The translations under genes and the position numbers were made by a program. A stretch of 27,275 bases of DNA from CAZKFN01 sp964552035 (GTDB taxonomy: Bacteria; Bacteroidota; Bacteroidia; Flavobacteriales_E; Vicingaceae), in contig CAZKFN010000020.1 of assembly GCA_964552035.1 (NCBI GenBank), positions 1-27,275 on the forward strand, in the 5' to 3' direction. The notes under the pieces are model-generated. The model had not been told where the DNA came from. It saw nothing but the letters and a program-made list of their open reading frames with translations, and searched no databases. Shown here in pieces: positions 7,252 to 16,928 of the stretch; the stretch's first letter is position 1; the number at the start of each line of letters is the position of its first letter.

Positions 7252-10200
7252 ATGTTGAGATACTTAAAACTACTCATCCTTGTTTTGTTTTCTTCATTGC
7301 TATCCGCCCAACCCTATGGCAATGAATGGATAGATTATTCCCAAAAATATTATCAATTTAAAATTACTACTTCTGGGTTATATAGAATTAGTTATCAAAC
7401 TTTAGTTGATGCAAATATTCCGCTATCTACTATTGATCCAGCTAATTTTCAATTGTTTGCTAAAGGTAAGGAACAGCCGATTCATATTGAAGGTGGAGAC
7501 GATGGTGTTTTTGACCCAACAGATTATATAGAGTTTTATGCAGAGCATAACGACGGTTGGTTAGACACTATCTTATATAAGAATTCAGAAAATCAACCCA
7601 ATCCTTATTATAGCTTAATCAATGATACTATTATCTATTATTTAAGTTGGAATACTACTCAAAACAACTTGAGGTATAAGGAGGAAACGGCAGTTGATTT
7701 TAACAATTACTTCTCAAATCCTTATGTATGGAAAGAAAGTTTACAATTTTTTACCAGCAATTATTATGATGGAGAAATTATAGGAGCTGGATTAACAGAC
7801 CCAGAATATGTTCCTTCAGAAGGCTATATGGATAGGCCAATTAATATTGGACAACAGAGGAAATATAATATTCCGTCTACTAATATATATGCTTCTGGAC
7901 CTGCTGCTAAGTTTGAATTTAAAATTGCCGGTGCTTCTAATTGGGCACCCTTGAGAGATGGAGATCATCATTTAGCTGTAGATGTTGGGAACATGAATTA
8001 TGATACTATTTTTAAAGGCTACCAACTCATTCATTTAGATACTACCATCTCTTTATCGTCTTTGTCCAATGGAGCCACAGCTGTAACAGTTAGAAGTATT
8101 GACGATTTGAGTGATAGAACAGGTAGAGTAGATCGCTTAGCTTTGGCCTACTTGAAATTAACCTATCCTCATAATTTAGATTTATCTGGATTGTCTTCCT
8201 TTAAGTTTATGGTAGACAATCATCATAGTCAAAACAAGCAGTTTGTTGAATTTACTAATTTTAATGCAGGAAGCAATCCTGTTTTATACGATATAACGAA
8301 TCACAAAAAAATAACTATTAGTCAGGGGTTTAATTCCCATAGGGTTTTAATTCCCAATGGGACAGGATTAAAAGAATGCATATTGTCAACAGAAGCAGCG
8401 ATTAATAGTATTACCCACTTGAGTCCAGTATTATCAAATGGTTATTTTACGGATTATGAATCTACTTTGGGAGATAATATTTATATGATTATTACTCACC
8501 CTAGGTTAGATGCAGCAACGAGTACTTATGCTGCTTATCGTCTTTCAAAAGGTTATAATGTTGAGGTAGTAAATATTGAAGAACTGTATCACCAATATGG
8601 ATTTGGGATAGAGAAGTCACCCATTGCCATTAGGAATTTTATGGATATTGTTGTGCATCAATGGTCAAAAGAGGTGAGTCACTTATTTTTATTGGGTAAA
8701 TCTGTCAATGCAAAAGATCATAGAGATAATGCTTCTGCTTATGCACAAAATTTAGTGCCTACCATAGGGAATCCTCCAGCAGATAATATGCTGACTGCAG
8801 GACTTGGGAATACTTTTTTAGAACCGCTTGTACCTCAAGGACGACTTAGCGCAAGAAACGACATAGACATTAAAAATTATTTGGATAAAGTAACGGCTTA
8901 TGAAAGTGCTCCTACAGATTTGTGGATGAAAAATGCACTTCATTTTGCAGGAGGAAATTCCCTTTCTGAAACAGGAATTTATCTCGGCTATTTAAGCCGA
9001 TTTGAAAACTTATTATCCTCCCCTCATTATGGAGGTGATGTAAGAACTTTTAGGAAAAGCTCTGCTGCTCCTTATCAGACTTCCCTTTCCGATTCAATTC
9101 GAAACATTATTAATAATGGAGTGGGATTAATGACCTTTTTTGGACATGCCTCAGCTACAGGGGATTTTGATATTACCATTGACTCTCCGGATAAGTTGAA
9201 CAATTTTGGGAAATATCCAGTAATACTTGCTAATTCCTGCTTTTCAGGAAACTCACACCAACCCAGTGTTTTAAGTACAGGTGAATCTTTTGTTTTAGAA
9301 AAAAATAAAGGTGCAGTTGGGTTTATTGCTAACGGCAGCTTGGGAATGCCTTATGAATTAAGTTTATATTCTACTGCTTTTTATGAAAGTATATCAGGAT
9401 CACATTATAGAGATAGTTGGGCTAAAAGTATGCAAACGGCCGTTAAAAAAATCCAAGGACCTAATATTAATGGAGAGTTAAAGGTGATATGTTTAGATAT
9501 GATTTTACAAGGAGATCCTGCCATAAAACCACCCAATTATGATTTTCCTGATTATAGAATTAGAGGAGAAAATGTAAAAGTAAGCCCTATTGAAGTGACT
9601 ACCTCTTTAGATAAGTTTAAGGTGAGTATGAAAATTGAGAATATTGGACGTGCTGTTAGAGAAGAGCTAGCTGTTCAGTTGCAGCATACATACCCGGGCG
9701 AAGGCAATCAAGATACCATTTATACTAAACTCGTGTCTTCCATCTTTTATGATTCTACCCTTGAGTTTATGGTTCCCATTGATTTATTCAAATCTCCTGG
9801 GGTAAATAAATTTACCATTTTATTAGACCCCTTAAATGAATTGGATGAGTTATCAAAAATGAACAATCGTTATGATTTTGAAGTCAATATTAGGTCCGGT
9901 GACTTATTGCCCATTTATCCACCAGAATTTTCCATTGTAGGAGAACCATCTTCTAGTTTAAAAGCATCTACAGTTTATACTTTTGAAAAAAAGAATGAAT
10001 ATTTATTTGAGTTAGATACAACGCCAGACTTTAATAGCTCTTGGAAAAGTACAACTACGATTGAATCTGAAGGGGGAGTTGTTGAATGGAAACCTTCAGC
10101 ACTAGCTCAAATGCAAGATAGTATGGTGTATTATTGGAGGGTTAGAAGAGCAGTTAGAAGTGGAGAAACCCCAGTTTGGCACCATTCTTCTTTTCAATAT

Positions 10201-12243
10201 ATTCCTCAAGATAGTGGTTGGTCACAAAGCGATTATGGACAATATGAAGAAAATGAACAAATTTTTTTAGAAGCCAATAGAAACAATATAAAATTTAAGT
10301 TTACCGACCAAATAAGGGAACTTTATATAAAAACTTATGGTTCTCCATCGGTTTCTCAAGCTACAGATATACAGTATAGAGTTGATACGGATGTAAGAGA
10401 AAGAAATGGCTGTGGTTCTACAGGTGGCTTTTTAATTGCAGTATTGGATTCCTTGACTTTTGAATCTTGGAAAACACCCTACTTTGGACAGAATAATGAC
10501 AATTATTTCGGGCAAGCCAATTATGATGATTATTGTGGTTCAAATAGATTGAGATCAGAGAGTTATTTCCTTTTCCGGCATAATGATTCCTCACAAATGT
10601 TGGCGATGAGAGATTTTATAAAAAATGAAATCCCTCAAGGGAGTTATATTATTTTATACAGCTGGTTTAAAGTTAACTACTCCGATATTTGGAACCAAGA
10701 CTCTTCTATTTTAAAATCCTTTGAAGAGCTGGGAAGTACAAAAATTTCTAACCTCCCAGATCATTACCCTTTTATTTTAACAGCTAGAAAGGGAGACATA
10801 TCTTCTTTAGTAGAGGTTGCTGGAGATTCTGCCACAGATGTAATTGAATTAACAAGAACATTAACTACTTCTGCTAATTTTGGACAAATGCTAAGCCCGA
10901 AAATCGGACCATCCATAAAATGGAATAGACTAAGTTATCATTTCGACCATTTGGAAAGTGTCGATGGGGATAGTATAACTTATCATTTGATAGGATCAAC
11001 AAGAAAGGGAGATAAGTATGATATTTTGACATCAAGTGCTTTAAGTTTAGACACTTCTTTAGCTTTTGTCGGAGACAGCATTTTAAATATGCACATGGAG
11101 GTTAGGATGGAGGATGAAATGCATTTTACACCTCCACAAATGAAGTTTTGGCAGTTAAACTACTACCCTGCTATAGACTTTGCGTTAGCTCCCAACCTAT
11201 ATTTTAAGCAAAATAAGGATACCCTCAATAAAGGAGAAATGTTGAAAATAAAATATGCAGTTCTCCCTATTGGAAGAGATTATTTAGATAGCATAAAAAT
11301 TCGATATTCAGTTTTGCAAAATGGAGTAAAAGAAATATTTAGTATCATTCAGTCTTATCCTCCCATTTACGAGGATTCTTTAAATATTATTACAGCAGAA
11401 ATTCCTACTAAATTGTTGATTGGAGACAATACTTTAGAAATTATGCTCAATCCTGATGATGATCCAGCCGAACAACATCGATTTAACAATGTAGCCCACC
11501 TTAATTTTTATATCATTACCGATAGATTAAATCCTATTATTGATGTTTTAGCGGATGGTCGAAGAATAATGAACGGGGATTTAATTTCTTCTGAACCTGA
11601 ATTTGTCATCACTTTAAAAGATGAAAATAACTTTTTAGCCATTGAAGATACTTCTTCTATGAAAGTATATCTTCGAAATCCAGATGGAGTTGAAAAACTC
11701 GTGAGTTATCAATTAATAGAAGATGGGTTTCTTTCTTTTACTCCTGCACAATTGCCTGAAAATGAAGCAAAGGTTATTTATCAACCTAAGTTAAAACAAG
11801 ACGGAAAGTATCAATTAAGAATACAAGCAAAAGATGCTAGTGGAAATGCCGCAAAAGAAGATTATAAAGTTGAGTTTGAGGTTATTCAACAATCTACAGT
11901 TACTCATTTATTGAATTATCCCAATCCATTTTCTACTTCTACTCGATTTGTTTTTACCCTCACAGGTAACAGAATTCCCGATCAAATACAAATACAAATT
12001 ATGACCATTACCGGAAAAGTGGTTAGAGAAATTGACCAAATAGAAATAGGACCACTTCATATTGGTAAAAATATAACTGATTTTGCATGGGATGGAAAAG
12101 ATAAATATGGAGATCAACTTGCTAATGGAGTTTATCTATATAGAGTTAAAATGAGGGTGAACGGAGAAAATATTAAACATAGAGAAAGTAATGTAGATAA
12201 GTATTTTAAACAGGACTTTGGAAAAATGTATTTGTTACGATAA
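7252..12243 (+). CDS. porU: T9SS sortase PorU, gingipain-like C25 peptidase, unusually long
   Basis: PorU is the cell-surface cysteine peptidase that removes the C-terminal sorting domain of T9SS cargo and links the cargo to an anionic lipopolysaccharide. A signal peptide (MLRYLKLLILVLFSSLLSAQ) is followed by an N-terminal beta region, then the C25 catalytic domain with His632 in TFFGHASATGDF and Cys663 in LANSCFSGNSHQ; the spacing resembles that of gingipains. After it come CARDB-like/Ig-like segments (from about 780), a long beta-rich middle, and a C-terminal FlgD/CTD-like domain starting at LLNYPNPFSTSTRF and ending with DQLANGVYLYRVK. At 1663 residues it is several hundred longer than the PorU proteins I know (about 1150-1300), mostly between the catalytic and C-terminal domains. 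It starts three bases after porV, so the two are probably co-transcribed. Confidence 0.93.
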   Translation: MLRYLKLLILVLFSSLLSAQPYGNEWIDYSQKYYQFKITTSGLYRISYQTLVDANIPLSTIDPANFQLFAKGKEQPIHIEGGDDGVFDPTDYIEFYAEHNDGWLDTILYKNSENQPNPYYSLINDTIIYYLSWNTTQNNLRYKEETAVDFNNYFSNPYVWKESLQFFTSNYYDGEIIGAGLTDPEYVPSEGYMDRPINIGQQRKYNIPSTNIYASGPAAKFEFKIAGASNWAPLRDGDHHLAVDVGNMNYDTIFKGYQLIHLDTTISLSSLSNGATAVTVRSIDDLSDRTGRVDRLALAYLKLTYPHNLDLSGLSSFKFMVDNHHSQNKQFVEFTNFNAGSNPVLYDITNHKKITISQGFNSHRVLIPNGTGLKECILSTEAAINSITHLSPVLSNGYFTDYESTLGDNIYMIITHPRLDAATSTYAAYRLSKGYNVEVVNIEELYHQYGFGIEKSPIAIRNFMDIVVHQWSKEVSHLFLLGKSVNAKDHRDNASAYAQNLVPTIGNPPADNMLTAGLGNTFLEPLVPQGRLSARNDIDIKNYLDKVTAYESAPTDLWMKNALHFAGGNSLSETGIYLGYLSRFENLLSSPHYGGDVRTFRKSSAAPYQTSLSDSIRNIINNGVGLMTFFGHASATGDFDITIDSPDKLNNFGKYPVILANSCFSGNSHQPSVLSTGESFVLEKNKGAVGFIANGSLGMPYELSLYSTAFYESISGSHYRDSWAKSMQTAVKKIQGPNINGELKVICLDMILQGDPAIKPPNYDFPDYRIRGENVKVSPIEVTTSLDKFKVSMKIENIGRAVREELAVQLQHTYPGEGNQDTIYTKLVSSIFYDSTLEFMVPIDLFKSPGVNKFTILLDPLNELDELSKMNNRYDFEVNIRSGDLLPIYPPEFSIVGEPSSSLKASTVYTFEKKNEYLFELDTTPDFNSSWKSTTTIESEGGVVEWKPSALAQMQDSMVYYWRVRRAVRSGETPVWHHSSFQYIPQDSGWSQSDYGQYEENEQIFLEANRNNIKFKFTDQIRELYIKTYGSPSVSQATDIQYRVDTDVRERNGCGSTGGFLIAVLDSLTFESWKTPYFGQNNDNYFGQANYDDYCGSNRLRSESYFLFRHNDSSQMLAMRDFIKNEIPQGSYIILYSWFKVNYSDIWNQDSSILKSFEELGSTKISNLPDHYPFILTARKGDISSLVEVAGDSATDVIELTRTLTTSANFGQMLSPKIGPSIKWNRLSYHFDHLESVDGDSITYHLIGSTRKGDKYDILTSSALSLDTSLAFVGDSILNMHMEVRMEDEMHFTPPQMKFWQLNYYPAIDFALAPNLYFKQNKDTLNKGEMLKIKYAVLPIGRDYLDSIKIRYSVLQNGVKEIFSIIQSYPPIYEDSLNIITAEIPTKLLIGDNTLEIMLNPDDDPAEQHRFNNVAHLNFYIITDRLNPIIDVLADGRRIMNGDLISSEPEFVITLKDENNFLAIEDTSSMKVYLRNPDGVEKLVSYQLIEDGFLSFTPAQLPENEAKVIYQPKLKQDGKYQLRIQAKDASGNAAKEDYKVEFEVIQQSTVTHLLNYPNPFSTSTRFVFTLTGNRIPDQIQIQIMTITGKVVREIDQIEIGPLHIGKNITDFAWDGKDKYGDQLANGVYLYRVKMRVNGENIKHRESNVDKYFKQDFGKMYLLR

Positions 12244-12297
12244 AAGGTGTAGGGATGAGTTGAACCTTCCATTCCTATTTTATAAGCTTTATTAACT

Positions 12298-12305
12298 TAT
12301 CTTTG
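12298..12305 (+). promoter_or_regulatory. Candidate -7 box (TATCTTTG) for lnt
   Basis: The box matches TAnnTTTG and lies only 5 bp before the ATG at 12311, so a transcript from it would be almost leaderless. No TTTG is seen at the -33 position. It may be a chance match, with lnt read through from porU. Confidence 0.35.
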
Positions 12306-12310
12306 TTTTT

Positions 12311-13933
12311 ATGAATCAATTAAAACTATGGGGCTTGGCCTCACTTTCAGGTGTTTCCTTGGCTCTTGCCTGGCCGGAGACAGGGGAATTAACGGCTTTA
12401 ATTCTCTTTGGTTTAATAGGTCTACTTAGAGTTGAGGATGAGATTTTTAAAACTAAAAAAGATTCAGGAAAAAAGGTTTTTGCCTTTGCTTATGTCAGCT
12501 TTTTAATTTTTAACTTAATCACTACCTGGTGGATATACTTTGCTTCTCCTTGGGGTGCTGTAGCAGCAGTACTATTTAACACCTTATTTATGGCAGTAGT
12601 TTTTTGGCTGTTCCACATGACTAAAAAGTGGGTAGGAAAAAAAGAAGGATATATTGCTTTAATTATCTATTGGATAGCTTTTGAATACTTGCATTTGAAT
12701 TGGGATTTATCTTGGCCTTGGCTAACTTTAGGGAATGTGTTTTCTAATCAGCCTGAGCTTGTGCAATGGTATGAATATACTGGGGTCTTGGGAGGTACTT
12801 TTTGGATTTTAGTTGCCAACTTGCTTTTTTTCTTTTTTGTTGAACAAAAAATATCATGGAGAAAAGACTCCTTTAATATCCATAGGATTTTACCTTGGAT
12901 GCTTTTTGTTTTACTTCCTATATTTTGGTCAAAATCGGTTTATAAAAATTATCCCTTAGATAAGGAAAAAGAAAAGGTGAAGGTAGTATTGATACAACCT
13001 AACATTGATCCTTATCACGATAAGTTTGGAGGAATGAGCGAAACCGAACAAATTGATATAATGATTGCTTTGTCTAGATCAAAAGTAGATGAGGAAACGG
13101 ATTTGTTAATTCTTCCAGAAACAGCGTTCCCTTCAGTTTATTGGGAACATCAAATCGAGGAACTATATGGGACTCAGGAGTTGAGGAAAATTATTGATGA
13201 CTTTCCACAATTGAGAATAATTGTTGGCCTGGCGAGCTCGGTTTTAATTCCCGAAGGAGATAATCTTCCAGCAACGGCTGCTCCATTTCGAGATGGATAT
13301 TATTATGAAAACTTCAATACGGCAATTCAGCTTGAAGCCAATGAAGATGTTGCAATTTATCATAAATCAAAATTGGTATTAGGGGTAGAAAAAGTCCCTT
13401 TTCTTAAATATTTCCCTTTTATGCAAAAACTTTCTATCAACTTGGGAGGAGCAGCAGGAGGTTTTGGGACAGATGAGTATCCTACAGTGTTTTTTGATGA
13501 GAATGAAGATGAAGGCTTAGCTCCAATTATTTGTTATGAATCGGTTTATGGGGAATATGTCAATGAATACGCTAAAAGAGGAGCAGCTTTATATGTAATT
13601 ATTACCAATGATGGATGGTGGGATAATTCTCCAGGATATAAACAACATTTAGCTTATGCAAGATTAAGAGCAATTGAAGGAAGAAAGGATATTATTCGTT
13701 CTGCAAATACAGGCATTTCAGCAATTATTAATGCTCGTGGAGATGTAGTATCTAAAACAGAATGGTGGGTCCCAGATGCTTTAGAAGGAGAAGCTAATTT
13801 GAGTTATAAAGAGACTTTTTATATTAAGCATGGAGACTATATTGGTAGAGTAACTTCCTTTGTAGCAGTTTTATTGCTCTTGTTAACCTTAGTAAAAGCC
13901 TTAAACAAAACCGAACAAAAGTTGAAGATGTGA
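12311..13933 (+). CDS. lnt: Apolipoprotein N-acyltransferase
   Basis: Lnt moves an acyl chain from a phospholipid to the N-terminal cysteine of apolipoproteins in the inner membrane, the last step of lipoprotein maturation. The 540-residue protein has about six hydrophobic segments in its first 210 residues, a periplasmic nitrilase-like domain and a final membrane helix (about 512-530). The catalytic triad can be placed: Glu270 in LILPETAFP, Lys352 in IYHKSKLVLG, and Cys408 in PIICYESVYGEYV. The nearby TNDGWWDNSPG block is also typical of the family. The start is an ATG 67 bp after porU. Lipoproteins that need this enzyme are encoded at the right end of the window. Confidence 0.93.
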   Translation: MNQLKLWGLASLSGVSLALAWPETGELTALILFGLIGLLRVEDEIFKTKKDSGKKVFAFAYVSFLIFNLITTWWIYFASPWGAVAAVLFNTLFMAVVFWLFHMTKKWVGKKEGYIALIIYWIAFEYLHLNWDLSWPWLTLGNVFSNQPELVQWYEYTGVLGGTFWILVANLLFFFFVEQKISWRKDSFNIHRILPWMLFVLLPIFWSKSVYKNYPLDKEKEKVKVVLIQPNIDPYHDKFGGMSETEQIDIMIALSRSKVDEETDLLILPETAFPSVYWEHQIEELYGTQELRKIIDDFPQLRIIVGLASSVLIPEGDNLPATAAPFRDGYYYENFNTAIQLEANEDVAIYHKSKLVLGVEKVPFLKYFPFMQKLSINLGGAAGGFGTDEYPTVFFDENEDEGLAPIICYESVYGEYVNEYAKRGAALYVIITNDGWWDNSPGYKQHLAYARLRAIEGRKDIIRSANTGISAIINARGDVVSKTEWWVPDALEGEANLSYKETFYIKHGDYIGRVTSFVAVLLLLLTLVKALNKTEQKLKM

Positions 13934-14057
13934 TTACTTAGCAAAAATAAGCATTAAGCAAAATTAATTTTTTGTTTTAAATAGAAATAAAACTTTATTA
14001 CAAACCTTAGCATCTTAAATTCACTCTCTCATATTTCAATAGCATTTTAAGTTTGAG

Positions 14058-14065
14058 TAAATTTG
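14058..14065 (+). promoter_or_regulatory. Candidate promoter (-7 box TAAATTTG) for lpdA
   Basis: TAAATTTG matches TAnnTTTG and lies 34 bp before the ATG, which gives a plausible leader of about 29 nt. A TTTC at 14034-14037, 20 bp upstream of the box, could stand in for the -33 TTTG. This is one of the better-placed promoter candidates in the window. Confidence 0.45.
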
Positions 14066-14099
14066 CTGACCGAAAGAATTTGCTCATAAAATATAAAAC

Positions 14100-15497
14100 A
14101 TGGAAAATTACGATGTAGCCATTATAGGCTCAGGACCTGGAGGATATGTTTGTGCTATTCGCTGTGCACAATTAGGAATGAAAACTGCTTTAATTGAAAA
14201 GTACGATACACTTGGTGGTACGTGCTTAAACGTTGGGTGTATCCCTTCCAAAGCATTGTTGGATTCTTCAGAACATTACTATCAAGCTTCAACTAGCTTT
14301 AAAGAGCACGGTATTGAATTAAAAGATTTAAAAGTAAACTTCAAGCAGTTTATTGATAGAAAAGATAATGTTGTTGGGCAAACAGTTGGTGGCATAGATT
14401 ATTTGATGAAAAAGAATAAGGTTACGGTTTATCACGGTATGGGTTCTTTTGAAGATAAAAATACCATCCACATTGAAGGGAAAAAGAAAGAAAAAATAGG
14501 AGCTAAAAATATAATTATAGCAACAGGCTCAAAGCCTGCAAGCCTCCCTTTTATTGAAATAGATAAAAAGCGTATTATTACATCTACAGAGGCTTTGGAA
14601 TTAAAAGAATTGCCAAAGAAAATGGTTGTTATTGGCGGAGGAGCTATAGGTTTAGAACTGGGTTCTGTTTATGCTCGTTTAGGAACTCAAGTGGATGTAA
14701 TTGAATATATGGACAGCATTATTCCAACCATGGACAAGGCTATGGGTAAAGAGTTAACTAAAAGTTTGAAGCAAATAGGACTTAATATTTATACTTCACA
14801 TCAGGTAAAAGAAGTAAAAGCTACTAAAACTAAAGTAAGCGTTAAAGCCGACGATAAGAAAGGTAAGGAAGTTAAATTTGAAGCCGATTACTGTTTGGTT
14901 GCCGTTGGAAGAAAACCATACACAGATAGCTTGGGTTTAGATAAAATAGGCATCAAAACCGATGAAAGAGGAAGAATAGAGGTAAATGAAAAACTGCAAA
15001 CCAATGTTGATAATGTTTATGCTATAGGAGATGTTATAAGAGGTGCAATGCTGGCACATAAAGCAGAAGATGAAGGAGTTCTTGTTGCTGAACTGTTAAA
15101 TGGAGAGCAAGCAGAAGTAAATTACGATTTGATTCCTGCTGTGGTTTATACTTGGCCTGAAGTTGCAGCTGTTGGCAAAACAGAAGAGCAATTAAAAGCA
15201 GATAAAGTTGCATATAAAGTGGGGAGCTTCCCATTTAAAGCTAGTGGTAGAGCTCGTGCAAGCATGGACACCGATGGTTTAGTAAAAGTATTGGCAGATA
15301 AAGAAACCGACGAGATCTTAGGCGTACATATTTGTGGCCCTCGTGCTGCAGATATGATTGCTGAAGCTGTTGTTGCTATGGAATATAGAGCAACCGCAGA
15401 AGATATTAGTAGAATAAGTCATGCACATCCAACCTTTACAGAAGCTATCAAAGAAGCTGTATTAGATGCTACGGGGAAAAGAGCATTGCATATCTAA
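14100..15497 (+). CDS. lpdA: Dihydrolipoyl dehydrogenase (E3)
   Basis: This is the flavoprotein E3 subunit shared by the pyruvate, 2-oxoglutarate and branched-chain 2-oxoacid dehydrogenase complexes and the glycine cleavage system. It reoxidises dihydrolipoamide with NAD+. The 465-residue protein has an N-terminal FAD motif (IIGSGPGG, residues 9-16), the redox disulfide Cys42-Cys47 in GGTCLNVGCIPSK, a second nucleotide motif (VVIGGGAIGLELG) for NAD, the second FAD motif (VYAIGDVI), and the catalytic His443/Glu448 in HAHPTFTE near the C-terminus. All active-site features are present. It stands alone: no E1 or E2 genes are nearby, as is usual for an E3 serving several complexes. A terminator follows. 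Confidence 0.96.
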   Translation: MENYDVAIIGSGPGGYVCAIRCAQLGMKTALIEKYDTLGGTCLNVGCIPSKALLDSSEHYYQASTSFKEHGIELKDLKVNFKQFIDRKDNVVGQTVGGIDYLMKKNKVTVYHGMGSFEDKNTIHIEGKKKEKIGAKNIIIATGSKPASLPFIEIDKKRIITSTEALELKELPKKMVVIGGGAIGLELGSVYARLGTQVDVIEYMDSIIPTMDKAMGKELTKSLKQIGLNIYTSHQVKEVKATKTKVSVKADDKKGKEVKFEADYCLVAVGRKPYTDSLGLDKIGIKTDERGRIEVNEKLQTNVDNVYAIGDVIRGAMLAHKAEDEGVLVAELLNGEQAEVNYDLIPAVVYTWPEVAAVGKTEEQLKADKVAYKVGSFPFKASGRARASMDTDGLVKVLADKETDEILGVHICGPRAADMIAEAVVAMEYRATAEDISRISHAHPTFTEAIKEAVLDATGKRALHI

Positions 15498-15518
15498 AAG
15501 AATACGATTTGAATCTTT

Positions 15519-15551
15519 GAGCTCTACTGATATTTTTCAGTGGAGCTTTTT
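15519..15551 (+). terminator. Rho-independent terminator of lpdA
   Basis: An 11-bp stem (15520-15530 with 15537-15547, one G-U wobble on the plus strand) with a short AT loop is followed by a T run, 22 bp after the lpdA stop. Its end touches the stop codon of the convergent channel gene at 15550. Confidence 0.85.
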
Positions 15552-16287
15552 AGTTTAAAGAAGTTTTATTATCGTCCTTTCTTTCTTCTAATTCTCTAGC
15601 TTTGGTGAGAGCACTAGCTACTAAACCTGCAGGAATAGTGACAATACCCACACCAATCATTAAAATTAAAAAAGTAAATATTTTACCTCCAGTGGTAATG
15701 GGATAAATATCCCCATAACCCACCGTTGTAAGAGTAACAACAGCCCACCAAGCACTGCTAAAAATTGAAGTGAAAACATCGGGTTGAGCAGGATTCTCAA
15801 AGTAATAAATCCCTGCAGAAGCAATAAATAAAAAGATAGAAGTAACAATTAAAAAAAGAATAATCTCTTCTTTTACGAGCTTATAAGCTAGATTAAATCT
15901 TTTTAAAGCAGTATTATACCTAACCAATTTAAAAGCTCTAAATATTCTAAATATCCTGAATGCCCTTAAGAACCTTAAATCTATAGCACGAGTTAAATAG
16001 AAAGGTAAAATAGCTATCAAGTCGATAAGACCATAAAAACTAAAGATGTACTTCCATGGATTTTTAGCTACATAAACTCTTAAAAGATATTCAATACTGA
16101 AAAATAGTACTGTAATTACTTCAATCCAGCGCAAAATGAACTTAATCGTCGGAGGATTATTAGGGAGTGTTTCAAGAGCAATATCAACCAGAGAAATAAG
16201 AATTAAGATTTGTACAGTATAGTCAAATATCTTTCCTTTTTTGCTCGTATTATTATCTACGATGTCTCTAAGTTTCTTTTTTGTCAT
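15550..16287 (-). CDS. Voltage-gated potassium channel
   Basis: This is a 245-residue six-helix ion channel of the Kv type in the inner membrane. S1 is near 23-40 and S2-S3 near 50-98. S4 carries a striking voltage-sensor pattern, with basic residues at every third position (R105, R108, R111, R114, R117, K120, R123). S5 follows, then a pore loop with selectivity filter TVGYGD (188-193) and S6 (LILMIGVGIVTIPAGLVASAL). There is only a short charged tail after S6, with no TrkA-C/RCK regulatory domain. The ATG at 16287 gives a basic cytoplasmic N-terminus. It is divergent from the membrane/XRE pair. Its physiological role, such as setting membrane potential, is inferred from the family. Confidence 0.93.
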   Translation of the reverse strand: MTKKKLRDIVDNNTSKKGKIFDYTVQILILISLVDIALETLPNNPPTIKFILRWIEVITVLFFSIEYLLRVYVAKNPWKYIFSFYGLIDLIAILPFYLTRAIDLRFLRAFRIFRIFRAFKLVRYNTALKRFNLAYKLVKEEIILFLIVTSIFLFIASAGIYYFENPAQPDVFTSIFSSAWWAVVTLTTVGYGDIYPITTGGKIFTFLILMIGVGIVTIPAGLVASALTKARELEERKDDNKTSLN

Positions 16288-16389
16288 CTTTAGCTGCTGC
16301 TTTATTTTATACGAAGTAATTGTTTTTATTTTAAGCTTAATAGAAAACCTTTATAAACTTTAAAATTATTTTGTAAAGTTTACTAGTCA

Positions 16390-16413
16390 AAATGTAAAGA
16401 ATTCCTTACATTT
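16390..16413. promoter_or_regulatory. Near-perfect 24-bp palindrome, candidate operator
   Basis: The half AAATGTAA (16390-16397) is mirrored by TTACATTT (16406-16413) around a GAATTC centre, with a single mismatched pair (A16398/C16405). It lies 26 bp before the ATG of the membrane-protein gene and about 100 bp from the divergent channel gene. The downstream pair encodes an XRE regulator, so autoregulation through this site is a reasonable inference. Confidence 0.55.
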
Positions 16414-16439
16414 GAAGTATATTTTAAAATTTGACTATC

Positions 16440-16928
16440 ATGAAAGCTACTTCTTTATTTCCCAATCGATTGAAGCCCTTTGCCTGGGTTATTTTTATTT
16501 TATCCTTAATTTTTGGGATTTTGTATATAACTGAATGCATAGGTGAGCCAAAATTTCTTGATGTTAAAGTTTTGGCTTTGTTTAATGATGCTGTTTTTTC
16601 CCTTGGAGAGGGAGATAATTTTCAGTGGATTATTACCAACAACATTGCCGATGAATTAATAGGAATAGGGTTAATTGTTAGTGGAATGATATTAGGATTT
16701 GCCAAAACAAAAATTGAAGATGAATACATTGCCTATTTAAGAGTTAAATCTTTGACATGGAGTTTCTTTTTAAATTATGGGATTTTATTTTTTGCATTAA
16801 TTTTTGTTTTTGGTTTATCATTTTTTAATGTCATGTTAGTGAGCATGTTTTTAAGTTTAGTGCTTTTTGTTTTGCTATTTCATTATAAATTATATCAACT
16901 AAATAAGAGAAACAAGTTTGAAAAATAA
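16440..16928 (+). CDS. Small four-helix membrane protein paired with an XRE regulator
   Basis: This is a 162-residue inner-membrane protein of unknown function. It has an NRLKPFAWVIFILSLIFGIL first helix, an IADELIGIGLIVSGMILGF helix that begins with acidic residues, a conserved-looking cytoplasmic IEDEYIAYLRVKSLTW segment and two further helices. I recognise the type from Bacteroidota genomes, where it sits directly before a YozG-like HTH gene, but no function is established to my knowledge. I start it at ATG 16440; a TTG nine bases earlier (16431) is in frame but lies in the probable promoter. The downstream regulator overlaps its last 11 bases, so the two are translationally coupled. Confidence 0.75.
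   Translation: MKATSLFPNRLKPFAWVIFILSLIFGILYITECIGEPKFLDVKVLALFNDAVFSLGEGDNFQWIITNNIADELIGIGLIVSGMILGFAKTKIEDEYIAYLRVKSLTWSFFLNYGILFFALIFVFGLSFFNVMLVSMFLSLVLFVLLFHYKLYQLNKRNKFEK

Noticed and set aside
13950..13985. AT palindrome (AAAATTAATTTT) after lnt as a terminator
   Set aside because: The stem is only A/T, without a GC core or proper loop, so it cannot be called a terminator.
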